NCBI RefSeq assembly: GCF_015207105.1
Contig: NZ_JADEXO010000010.1
Coordinates: forward strand, 23,450-87,449
Direction: 5' to 3'
Source: a cf. Phormidesmis sp. LEGE 11477
GTDB lineage: Bacteria; Cyanobacteriota; Cyanobacteriia; Phormidesmidales; Phormidesmidaceae
DNA length: 64,000 nt
How positions within the stretch are numbered: position 1 is the stretch's first letter; the number at the start of each line of letters is the position of its first letter. The notes under the pieces are model-generated. The model did not search any database. It saw only the letters and a list, made by a program, of their open reading frames with translations, and was not told the DNA's origin. Shown one piece after another: positions 7,681 to 15,558 of the stretch. The translations under genes were made by a program, and so were the position numbers.

Positions 7681-10105
7681 TCACGCTTCTATTGCCGAGC
7701 TAATGCACTCTCCTAAAAGACGATCTTTCAGCTGGCTACAGCCGTTTCAGATTAAGCCTAGCAAACCGGCCTATGCCTATGGGATACGGATGCTTGTAAT
7801 TCTAGGTGGGCCAGTGGCCGCAGGCTTTCTTTTACATAATCCAGGGGCGAGCGTGCTTGCCACGATGGCGGCGCTATCGGTCGGCCTGATTGCGACTAGC
7901 GGCACCTACCTGCGGCAGATCAAAACAATGGGCGCGGCTACGATTGCGGTTACCCTAGCGCTGCTGCTGGCTAACTTAATAGGCGATCGCACTGTCCTAA
8001 CGCTGGTAGTGACGTTTTTTCTCTCTTTTCTGCTGAGCTTTGCTAGCTTATGGGGCGCAGCGGTGACAGGGGTTTGTCTGACGGGGCTGTTGATGTTTGT
8101 TATTTCCCTAGCGAAGTTCTCTTCCTTTGCCGATCCGGCGGTGCTATTGGAGCAGTGTTTGCTATGCGTAGCGGGCGGACTATGGGCGATCTCAGTCGCT
8201 GCTATTTTTTGGATAGTGCGGCCCTATGCGCCTGCTGCGGCAGCGGTGGCTGAGAGCAATTCGGCGCTAAGTCAGCTGGCAAAGTCTCTTAGTTCAGATA
8301 TCTATCAGACAAATAGACAGACAAATAGACAGATAAATAAAGCGTCTATACAACAAAACGCTGAGCAACAGCAGTCTATGCAGTGGGTTCACTCTCAAGA
8401 TAGGGTGCTTCAAACTCTGAGCGCTGCGCGTAATATATGGACATCGGCCTGGACAACAGAGAACGCCAGCAGTTCTAGAGGCAATCGATTGCTAGTATCT
8501 ATTGAAGAGGCTAGTGCTATCGATCGTTTACTCAACGCTTTAGCAAGGCTACTGATAACAACGGCTTCAGGACGCTTACTGGCTAATATTAAACCAGAGA
8601 TAAAAGGCGTGATAGAACAGGTGGCGATCGCCCTTGAAGATCTATCTATTGCCCTCAAACAAAAGCAGCCTGCTAGGCAACCAGTCTCACTGTTCGCGCT
8701 AGAGCAAAGTACGCAGCGCCTAGAAAGTCAGTGGAAAAGTCTGATTCACCATATCCGCAGAAAGACCATTGAGATTCAGGCCGCCGACTACACAGAACTA
8801 GCCCATTTGAGGAAGATGGTTCTCACCTTGAACGATCTATCCGATCGAGTTGTGATCGCCACCCAACATATCACCCAAAACGCGGCTAATCATCCCACTC
8901 AGACACCAGGCCCAAGCATCGATCAAACAGATCAGTCTATTGCGACACTGGTTGCGACACGGCCAGAGCAGACTGCGTGGAGAGAGACCCTTAGCAACAA
9001 TCTCACCTTCCGGTCAGTCACCTTTCGCCATGCGCTCAGGCTCGCTATTTTAATCACGCTCTCACAGCTCCTTAGCGTTTTACTCCCCATTCCTAGAGGC
9101 TACTGGATCACGCTAACCGTTCTGTTCGCCCTCAAGCCCAACTATGGCGGCACCGCTCAAACTATTGGACAGCGGGTATTGGGCACCGTGATTGGCGGCG
9201 TAGTGGGAATTATTCTAGTGATGGTGATTCATAGTCCGCTAGCGCTGATTCTGTTGCTCTTACTGTCGCTATTTGCGGCGATTGCTTTGCGCCCTTTAAG
9301 CTACAGCCTATTTATTATGATGCTGACGCTTGGGATTGTTGTGCTGTTTGAAGCGGCTGGCATAGGCAGCTGGGAAGTAGGGGTGCATCGGATTGTAGAT
9401 ACGCTGATTGGAGGTGCGATCGCCTTTGCTGGCATCTATCTGCTATTTCCCAACTGGGAGCAGCAGCGACTGCCCGCTCAGCTAGAATCCACGCTTCAGG
9501 CAAATCTAGCCTACTTCCAAATCACAATCAGTCAGTACCTGCACCAGTGTCAGCCAAGCGCAGAGTCAGACGCTAAAAGAATCGATCCAACGTTTACCAG
9601 CTCGCTACATCGCTTGCGCCATCAGGCTGCCCTCCAGAACTCAAACGCCGAAGCTGCCGCTCAAAGGCTCTTTAGCGAACCGCGCCATCTTCAAGGCGAG
9701 ATTGAACCGGTGATGGCGCTGCTGTTCTATACCCGCAGCTTATTTAGTTCTACGGCAATGCTTGCTGAGCACCTCAAAGAGAATATCGATAGCGAGGCGT
9801 TCTGCTATATTGAGCCGCTTGCTGATGCCCTTGAGCAGGCACTGCTGACTGTGGCCAGGGCGCTAGGCCAAAAGCTGCCGCTTCAGCCGCTGCCGCCGCT
9901 AGATGACTATCTAGATGACGTTTGCGATCGCATTCAAAAGCTGCACCGCGATCGCCTCCAAGAACTAACTGCAGATCTCCCTAAGACAACGCCCACACTG
10001 CAGCAGATAAAGTCGCAAACGCCTGTTGCCACAGAGCTTAGTCAAATCGTGCGGGCTACAGAGGGCATACATAGCGTAGCGGCTAGACTGGGAAAGACAC
10101 TGTAG
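7655..10105 (+). CDS. FUSC family transporter-like membrane protein
   Basis: This 816-residue protein has two membrane blocks. The first, about residues 45-200, contains GASVLATMAALSVGLIATSG. The second, about residues 460-620, contains PRGYWITLTVLFALKPNYGG, the FUSC hallmark, then GTVIGGVVGIILVMVI. They are separated by a hydrophilic Gln-rich stretch (QTNRQTNRQINKAS near residue 220) and a coiled region. A soluble C-terminal domain follows. Relatives include aromatic-acid exporters (AaeB) and fusaric-acid resistance proteins. The start at 7655 overlaps the previous gene by 26 bp, and an internal ATG at 7703 is an alternative. Confidence 0.88.
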   Translation: MQRWLISLNHASIAELMHSPKRRSFSWLQPFQIKPSKPAYAYGIRMLVILGGPVAAGFLLHNPGASVLATMAALSVGLIATSGTYLRQIKTMGAATIAVTLALLLANLIGDRTVLTLVVTFFLSFLLSFASLWGAAVTGVCLTGLLMFVISLAKFSSFADPAVLLEQCLLCVAGGLWAISVAAIFWIVRPYAPAAAAVAESNSALSQLAKSLSSDIYQTNRQTNRQINKASIQQNAEQQQSMQWVHSQDRVLQTLSAARNIWTSAWTTENASSSRGNRLLVSIEEASAIDRLLNALARLLITTASGRLLANIKPEIKGVIEQVAIALEDLSIALKQKQPARQPVSLFALEQSTQRLESQWKSLIHHIRRKTIEIQAADYTELAHLRKMVLTLNDLSDRVVIATQHITQNAANHPTQTPGPSIDQTDQSIATLVATRPEQTAWRETLSNNLTFRSVTFRHALRLAILITLSQLLSVLLPIPRGYWITLTVLFALKPNYGGTAQTIGQRVLGTVIGGVVGIILVMVIHSPLALILLLLLSLFAAIALRPLSYSLFIMMLTLGIVVLFEAAGIGSWEVGVHRIVDTLIGGAIAFAGIYLLFPNWEQQRLPAQLESTLQANLAYFQITISQYLHQCQPSAESDAKRIDPTFTSSLHRLRHQAALQNSNAEAAAQRLFSEPRHLQGEIEPVMALLFYTRSLFSSTAMLAEHLKENIDSEAFCYIEPLADALEQALLTVARALGQKLPLQPLPPLDDYLDDVCDRIQKLHRDRLQELTADLPKTTPTLQQIKSQTPVATELSQIVRATEGIHSVAARLGKTL

Positions 10106-10134
10106 GTGATTTCTGCCGAATAACGTATCATCTC

Positions 10135-10162
10135 GTAGGGGCGCAGCATGCTATGTCCCTAC
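10135..10162. repeat. GTAGGG...CCCTAC hairpin, dispersed-repeat type
   Basis: GTAGGG (10135-10140) and CCCTAC (10157-10162) flank GCGCAGCATGCTATG. It looks like a degenerate copy of the widespread intergenic hairpin GTAGGGGCGCAGCATGCTGC. It lies 30 bp after the FUSC stop and may act as a transcription terminator or mRNA stabiliser. Confidence 0.5.
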
Positions 10163-10212
10163 TTTCCCATCCTTAGGTAGATTCACATCTCGTTCATTTC
10201 ATCCCAAAAACT

Positions 10213-10920
10213 ATGCAGCAGCTCTTTAACCATCTTGCTTATCTCTGGACACAGAAAGTAAACCCAAAAATTGCTTCATTCGTGGCCTTTTTTGGCATTG
10301 CTTGGCTAGCTGCTTGTGCGTTGACTTTGTATGTGCTTGCCCATCTCTCCGACGAAATTTTAGAAAGAGAATCATTTGCCTTCGATAAACATATTCTTTT
10401 ATATATTCATCAGTTTGCAAATCCAGTCTTAGATGCTGTAATGGTCGGCATTACTCGGCTAGGCGATCCAAGGACAGTTGTTCCCCTTACGGTAATCATC
10501 TTCTGTTTTCTATGGTGGCAGCGCTACCAATTAGAGGCTAAATTCTTTGCGCTCAATGCGATCGGCGGCGCAGTGCTTAGCTACGTGCTAAAGCTGGTTT
10601 TCAATAGGCCGCGCCCCCAGCTATGGCCTCAGCTAATTTCAGAAACAACCTTTAGCTATCCTAGCGGTCATGCTTTGGGATCTATGGTACTATACGGCTT
10701 TTTGTCGTACCTACTGATCACGCTGTATCCGCGATACAGTCTGATTTGGCGCTTAGTGGGTATTTTTCTAATCGTCGCCATCGGCTTCAGTCGGCTGTAC
10801 TTAGGCGTTCACTGGCCTACGGATATTCTCGCTGGCTATGGCATCGGATTTCTATGGATTACGGTTTGTATTGTATTAATGCGGCTTCAGGAAAAGCAGG
10901 CTAGTGTCACTCAAGAATAA
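10213..10920 (+). CDS. PAP2 family membrane phosphatase
   Basis: This 235-residue membrane protein carries all three PAP2 signatures: KLVFNRPRP (C1), YPSGHALGS (C2) and SRLYLGVHWPTDILAGY (C3). These give the Arg, the two His and the Asp of the vanadium-haloperoxidase-like active site. It is expected to dephosphorylate a lipid phosphate such as phosphatidate or undecaprenyl diphosphate at the membrane. About six helices surround the active-site loops. It faces a convergent lipid kinase gene, and lipid phosphate turnover would link the two, though that is inference. Confidence 0.92.
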   Translation: MQQLFNHLAYLWTQKVNPKIASFVAFFGIAWLAACALTLYVLAHLSDEILERESFAFDKHILLYIHQFANPVLDAVMVGITRLGDPRTVVPLTVIIFCFLWWQRYQLEAKFFALNAIGGAVLSYVLKLVFNRPRPQLWPQLISETTFSYPSGHALGSMVLYGFLSYLLITLYPRYSLIWRLVGIFLIVAIGFSRLYLGVHWPTDILAGYGIGFLWITVCIVLMRLQEKQASVTQE

Positions 10921-10950
10921 ACACTCAAGAATAAACGCTCAAAAATAAAC
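10909..10950. repeat. Three 14-bp tandem repeats at the 3' end of the PAP2 gene
   Basis: ACTCAAGAATAAAC occurs at 10909-10922 and 10923-10936 and, slightly changed, as GCTCAAAAATAAAC at 10937-10950. The first copy contains the PAP2 stop codon. Each copy supplies TAA in the same frame, so the stop is preserved despite the expansion. Confidence 0.8.
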
Positions 10951-10963
10951 GCTAAGCGCGACG

Positions 10964-11920
10964 CTATTCTGTCGGCGAAAACACCAACAGGCCATTCGAA
11001 ATACAGCTAACTTCAACAGGCGTTGTTCCGGCAATCTCACCGTCTATTACGACCTTCTGAGGCGGGTTAGCGTCAATCGTCAGTCGGCGGGTGCGACCGT
11101 GAAGCACATTGGGCCGATCTGTTTCAGTTTTCGCGACTGCTGCGCCCAAAAGACTCAGCAGCGTTGCGATCGCATTCACCTTACTCTCTGCAGTCGCAAT
11201 CGTAATATCCAACAGTCCATCATCGATTACAACCTCTCCTTCGCCGTGGGCTAGTACAGAAGTTGGCGGTGCTGCATTCGCCACCATCACAGAGCCTGCC
11301 TCAAATGCTGGATAGGTTTTACCATTGGCTGTCACCTCAACCTCAAAATGATTCCGCTCACTCAAAGCTTGCCAGCCCGCCATTAAGTAGGCGAGCGTAC
11401 CCCACTTATCTTTCTTTTCACGATCGGCCCCTTCGATCATGCTGACTTCAAACCCAATACCCATTAGCAAGACCATGGGAGTCCCGTTACAGTAAGCAGC
11501 ATCAACCGATTTAGTATGATTGTCCAAAATAATCTGGCAAGCCCTACGAATCGGCATAATTCCAGAAATGCCTAAAGCTGCTGAAAAGGCATTCGCAGTC
11601 CCTCTAGGAATAATGCCTAGCGGAATTTGTTTGTTGATTAAAGCGCCCGCTACCGCAGAAACGGTGCCATCGCCGCCCGAAGCAATAATCAGGTCTGGTT
11701 TTTGAATGAGGGCGTTTTGAACTAATTTTGCCGGATTAGTTTCTTTAGTTGTTTGATGGACTCTGATGCTTAGATGCGGCACCAATAGCTCTTTGATCAG
11801 TGCCAAATCCTTCTCGGCATTGCCGTGGCCCGCTACAGGGTTGAAAATCAGGTGAGCTACCCGTCTTCTTTCTGGCTCTCTTGCAGACGGTTGAGTAGAA
11901 GAAGGAAATGTGTCAGACAT
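10964..11920 (-). CDS. Diacylglycerol kinase-family lipid kinase (YegS/BmrU-like)
   Basis: This 318-residue protein has the catalytic domain of DagK/sphingosine-type lipid kinases: FNPVAGHGNAEKD near residue 26, GGDGT at 82-86, and PLGIIPRGTANAFSAALGI after it. The C-terminal beta domain contains VVIDDGLLDITIA and VVIDGEIAGTTPVEV. It should transfer phosphate from ATP to a lipid hydroxyl at the membrane face. The first 20 residues are Ser/Pro-rich and dispensable-looking. It converges on the PAP2 gene with a 43-bp gap. Confidence 0.9.
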   Translation of the reverse strand: MSDTFPSSTQPSAREPERRRVAHLIFNPVAGHGNAEKDLALIKELLVPHLSIRVHQTTKETNPAKLVQNALIQKPDLIIASGGDGTVSAVAGALINKQIPLGIIPRGTANAFSAALGISGIMPIRRACQIILDNHTKSVDAAYCNGTPMVLLMGIGFEVSMIEGADREKKDKWGTLAYLMAGWQALSERNHFEVEVTANGKTYPAFEAGSVMVANAAPPTSVLAHGEGEVVIDDGLLDITIATAESKVNAIATLLSLLGAAVAKTETDRPNVLHGRTRRLTIDANPPQKVVIDGEIAGTTPVEVSCISNGLLVFSPTE

Positions 11921-11966
11921 GAATCTAGGATATTAGCTGCGGTAGAAGGTATGCGCTTTTCTGTAC

Positions 11967-12824
11967 TTAACTGGCGATAATATCAAACTTAGCCACCATC
12001 GGTTTATGATCAGATGAGATCATTTCACCGAACACTTTTGCATGGTGTGGCTGAAGCGTGAGACCGCGATAGAAAATATGATCCAATGGATCTGAGCGCA
12101 TAAAACGTTTGAGATCGCTGCGATAGGACAAAGAGAAATCCACAGCCTGTAGCCCAAGTCTGCGAATAACCGTCTGAAGTATCTGCATTCTCTTAGGTCG
12201 CCAGGTATTGAAGTCTCCGACTAAGATTAAAGGCCCAGAATGATCGGCGATCGCCTGCTCGATTTGATGTATCTGTTTTTGAAACTTGTGAGAGCGCACG
12301 AAGTTAATACCGTGTACATTGATCGCCCATAGCGTTTGCTGTCGCTGAGCGATTGGATACTCTGTGACCAAAACCAGTTTTCGCGTTTGTAAGAAAGGCT
12401 CATAGTACTGACTGTGCAAAGTGGCGCTATTTAGTGCCGGTGCGGTGGAAGCGGTCAGCACCCCTGCTGCATAACCCTGGTATCGGTGAATTAAGTTCGG
12501 AGTAAAATACCAGCCGAGACCTGTCGTTAGTTTGCTCTCTTCTGTGCTCCCTTCTAGGCTCTCTTTTGGCAGAGACATCAGCGAGTAAGCTTCTGGCCAA
12601 GCTAGGCGCGCTTCCTGGAAAAAACAAAGCTGAGGTCGCTGCTGGTGGAAGATTTTCAGAAATTCCTGTTGTAAAGGCAGTTTGTGGTTCTGCTTAGCGA
12701 TGTTCCAATTAAGAATACACAGATCCTGGTTGGGCAGTTCGGCCTTTGAAAAGGTACCGCCTTCTACTACCTGACTCTCAGCCGGGTCTAAACCAAACAG
12801 ATTTGCAAGCGATTGCAACATCAC
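11967..12824 (-). CDS. Endonuclease/exonuclease/phosphatase (EEP) family protein
   Basis: This 285-residue hydrolase has the EEP fold signatures CILNWNIAKQN, FFQEARL (metal-binding Glu), LVGDFNTW (Asp and Asn) and a final SSDHKPMVAKF (catalytic Asp-His), with SDPLDHIFYRGL before it. Members cleave phosphodiesters in DNA or in phospholipids. No secretion signal is visible, so the substrate is open. It lies 46 bp upstream of the lipid kinase on the same strand and may be co-transcribed with it. Confidence 0.88.
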   Translation of the reverse strand: MMLQSLANLFGLDPAESQVVEGGTFSKAELPNQDLCILNWNIAKQNHKLPLQQEFLKIFHQQRPQLCFFQEARLAWPEAYSLMSLPKESLEGSTEESKLTTGLGWYFTPNLIHRYQGYAAGVLTASTAPALNSATLHSQYYEPFLQTRKLVLVTEYPIAQRQQTLWAINVHGINFVRSHKFQKQIHQIEQAIADHSGPLILVGDFNTWRPKRMQILQTVIRRLGLQAVDFSLSYRSDLKRFMRSDPLDHIFYRGLTLQPHHAKVFGEMISSDHKPMVAKFDIIAS

Positions 12825-12860
12825 ACCTACTATCGCAATATCATATCTAACAACCTAACC

Positions 12861-13892
12861 CTACGTATCTCCGCTCGCTGAACCCATTAGCTTGGCAACG
12901 AGCCGAGTTTGAGGAAAGGGCTCAAGCAGAAGCTTTTTGACCATGATCGTCAGCGGTAAAGCTAAAAAGGCACCGGCAGGCCCTAATATCCAGGCCCAGA
13001 TTACAACAGCAAGAAAAGTCACTAAGATCGATAAGTCTAGTCCTTTAGATAAGTAGCGAGGCGCAATGACTATATCGAAGAAGTTATTGATAGCAATATA
13101 GCCTACTGCGAACAGCGCAGCCTTTGCCCAACTAAGTTCAACTAAGGCAATGAGCAGCGGCGGCGCAAGCGCGATGTAAAAGCCAATATTAGGAACAAAG
13201 TTAAAAGCAAACGAGAGCACTCCCCACAGGACTGTAAAATCTAAGCCTAGCCACCACATCAACAGCATTTGCACTAGCGCGGTTAGCGCGCCGAGCCAGC
13301 CCTTAATCATCAGATAAGAGCTAGTGCTTTGGGCAAATTCTTCAGTTCGCTGCAGCGCTTGTGGACTATCTTTGAGTCCTCTTTTGAGCAGCTTAGAAAA
13401 GCTAGAAGCCGTAGCCAACATATAAACGAAGATCAGCAGCGTCAGTCCAGTATCAGACAGTATGCCTAGTAGACTAGACGTTAGAGAAAGAGAAAGACTA
13501 ACAATGCGTTCGGGCTGAAACCAACTCAACGATTGAACATCGTCTAAAGTAACGCCTTGCTCTTTTAGCCACAGCCACAAACTATTCACCTGTGCTTCAA
13601 TTTGGTCGCTGTAGGCAGGCAGGAGGTTTATCAGTTCATTAACAGAGTCTACTAGAAAAAGGACAGTCAGAGCGCCTACAGCAACAACACTCAAAAGCAC
13701 TAAAAGATAGGCTAGCCAGTGAGGCAACCCCTTGCCTTTTAACCAAGCCAGAATAGGGTAGGTGACCAATACTAAAAAGAGAGAGAGCAGAATGGGCGTG
13801 AGCAGGCCAGCCATGGCTTTTAGTCCAGCGACGATCAAGACCACGCTAGCGAAAGCGACTAGCGTAGAGACTATCGTTGGCTGCTTTTTCAT
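12861..13892 (-). CDS. AI-2E family transporter
   Basis: This 343-residue protein has the family topology: paired N-terminal helices (VAFASVVLIVAGLKAMAGLL and ILLSLFLVLVTYPI), a central amphipathic loop with YSDQIEAQVNSLW, and a C-terminal helix block including VLWGVLSFAFNFVPNIGFYI, typical of the PF01594 consensus NFIPxIG. Members export autoinducer-2 or act as Na+/H+ antiporters, and the cyanobacterial substrate is unknown. It precedes the EEP gene by 36 bp on the same strand. Confidence 0.9.
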   Translation of the reverse strand: MKKQPTIVSTLVAFASVVLIVAGLKAMAGLLTPILLSLFLVLVTYPILAWLKGKGLPHWLAYLLVLLSVVAVGALTVLFLVDSVNELINLLPAYSDQIEAQVNSLWLWLKEQGVTLDDVQSLSWFQPERIVSLSLSLTSSLLGILSDTGLTLLIFVYMLATASSFSKLLKRGLKDSPQALQRTEEFAQSTSSYLMIKGWLGALTALVQMLLMWWLGLDFTVLWGVLSFAFNFVPNIGFYIALAPPLLIALVELSWAKAALFAVGYIAINNFFDIVIAPRYLSKGLDLSILVTFLAVVIWAWILGPAGAFLALPLTIMVKKLLLEPFPQTRLVAKLMGSASGDT

Positions 13893-13956
13893 ATTGTTTC
13901 TCTAGTTGGCTTTCAACTTATGATGATTTAGTTAGTCACATTATTGGAACCAACCT

Positions 13957-15002
13957 ATGAAACCGCACCGCTGGTTCAAGACTTTCAGGACGGAAAAACC
14001 CAATATAGATCGATTAAGGAACATGAAAACCAGCCTAGCGGAAGAGGCTGCGCTAGACCTCTACTCCCTTTCTCTGACGATAGGATCTTGCGCGATGGCG
14101 TAGCCTCTCCTGTGGAGAATCGCAACGCTAGGACTACTCTCTAACAGCGCTGCTGTGATTATCGGCGCGATGATTATTGCCCCTTTAATGCTGTCGATTA
14201 GATGCTTAGCCTTCTCAGCGTTAGCTGGTGATGAATCTTCGTTTCGCAAAGCGATAGAGACTATCTTTGTAGGGACGGTTCTATCGATAGCTTTTGCGTG
14301 GCTAATTGGTATGGTGGTGAGCCTTCCTTCGTTCGGCAGTGAGATTTTGTCGCGATCACAGCCCACTCTCATAGACTTAGGAATTGCGGTCGCAGCGGGT
14401 GCTATCAGCGGCCTTACCAAAGTAGAACCTAGAATTTCTTCGAGTCTGGCTGGAACGGCGATCGCGGTAGCTCTGATGCCGCCTCTTTATGTGGTTGGGT
14501 TGGGCCTATCTCCAAGCTGACTGGTCACTAAGTTCAGGCGCGGCGCTTTTGTACATAACCAACTTGCTCGGCATCACGCTCTCCTGCATGCTAGTGTTTC
14601 TGGCGGCAGGCTATGTTTCACTGCGGCGCGGCAACAAGGCACTCAAGAAAACGGTTCTTTTTACCAGCATATTAGTTGTTCCTCTAGGCATAGGCTACGG
14701 ACATCTATGGGAAGCAGTCAGCGCTAGAGGTACTGGTGCAAGCAGTTTTAGTAAATCGTACAGAAACCTTTCAGCAGCTAGAGCTAGTGAGTATCCGAAC
14801 CGACTGGAGCAGCAGACCGCCTGAGGCCGTTGTCGGAATTGCTGTTATAGGCGATCAAAAGCCGACACCAAAGCAGATAGGAATATTAGAAGATTTCGTT
14901 GAGAAGGAGACAGGACAACGGTTCTCTCTAGTTTTACAGACAAGCCAAATTAAACAAATTGTGAGAGAGGGTCGAAATCCCTCTTCAGCGCCGATTGAAT
15001 AA
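13957..15002 (+). pseudogene. DUF389 membrane protein, broken by an insertion and two frameshifts
   Basis: The start MKPHRWFKTFRTEKPN leads into LYSLSLTIGSC. A 24-bp hairpin then introduces a TAG, after which the same frame resumes with LGLLSNSAAVIIGAMIIAPL, a DUF389 hallmark. The frame ends prematurely at 14520 after VVGLGLSPS. A +1 base near 14505 moves the family sequence to another frame (ADWSLSSGAALLYITNLLGI). Around 14740 it moves again to AVLVNRTETFQQLELVSI and ends at 15002. Intact relatives have about 330-450 residues with several helices. Three separate lesions make it a clear pseudogene. Confidence 0.85.
14097..14120. repeat. 24-bp hairpin element inserted in a HIP1 site
   Basis: The DUF389 sequence requires TTGCGCGATCGCAACG at this point, a HIP1 octamer. 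Instead, 24 bp with the hairpin core TCTCC-TGT-GGAGA separate GCGAT (14092-14096) from CGC (14121-14123). The inserted bases end in AT, so the ends GCGAT and ATCGC are also complementary. It looks like a tiny dispersed palindromic element of the kind common in cyanobacteria. It adds 8 codons including TAG. Confidence 0.6.
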
Positions 15003-15125
15003 GGACTTTTACTGTATACAAATTATCAACCAAAAGATATATGTATTTATCCGTGTATTTCAGTAGCGTTACTTTGTTGTTAATAATAATTCCTAAAAAT
15101 TTGAGCTATAAAACAAGACTTTGTC

Positions 15126-15554
15126 ATGGGGGCGCTCAGCATGAAACCTACAGGTTCGGAAAGAAGAAGAGATACCGCTAGAGAGGTCACAAATAGACAG
15201 ATCAGAAGTGGCGACCTCAGATGGAAGCTGCTGCTAGGTATTCTCTACCTCGTCGCTGGTTTTGTCATTTTGACGGACATCCTTTCAGGTGTGATCGCGC
15301 TAACGTTCATCCTAGGCGCTACTATCTTCTTGCAAGGCGTTGTCAGAGTCATTTCTGCTTTTGCTATAAAACCTGCAAGCAATTGGGGTGTGCTACTATT
15401 TAGCGGAATTATAGGCATCATCTTAGGCATCTTTATTTGGTCAGAATGGCCTTTCAATGTAGGTTGGCTGCTCGGCGTTTGGGTGGGCGTTAGCCTGCTG
15501 TGTGACGGCATTTGGATGATAGCGCTGTCTTCTCGCTCAGCGTCTACATATTAG
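15126..15554 (+). CDS. HdeD/DUF308 family membrane protein
   Basis: This protein of about 142 residues has four predicted helices (WKLLLGILYLVAGFVILTDI, IALTFILGATIFLQGVVRVI, WGVLLFSGIIGIILGIFIWS, VGWLLGVWVGVSLLCDGIWM). The paired-helix repeat and W-x-x-x-L-x-G-I-x pattern match DUF308/HdeD proteins linked to acid resistance in enterobacteria. A second ATG at 15141 has GGGGG 8 bp upstream and may be the true start. It ends 4 bp before the following large gene, so they are probably co-transcribed. Confidence 0.85.
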   Translation: MGALSMKPTGSERRRDTAREVTNRQIRSGDLRWKLLLGILYLVAGFVILTDILSGVIALTFILGATIFLQGVVRVISAFAIKPASNWGVLLFSGIIGIILGIFIWSEWPFNVGWLLGVWVGVSLLCDGIWMIALSSRSASTY

Positions 15555-15558
15555 AGCT

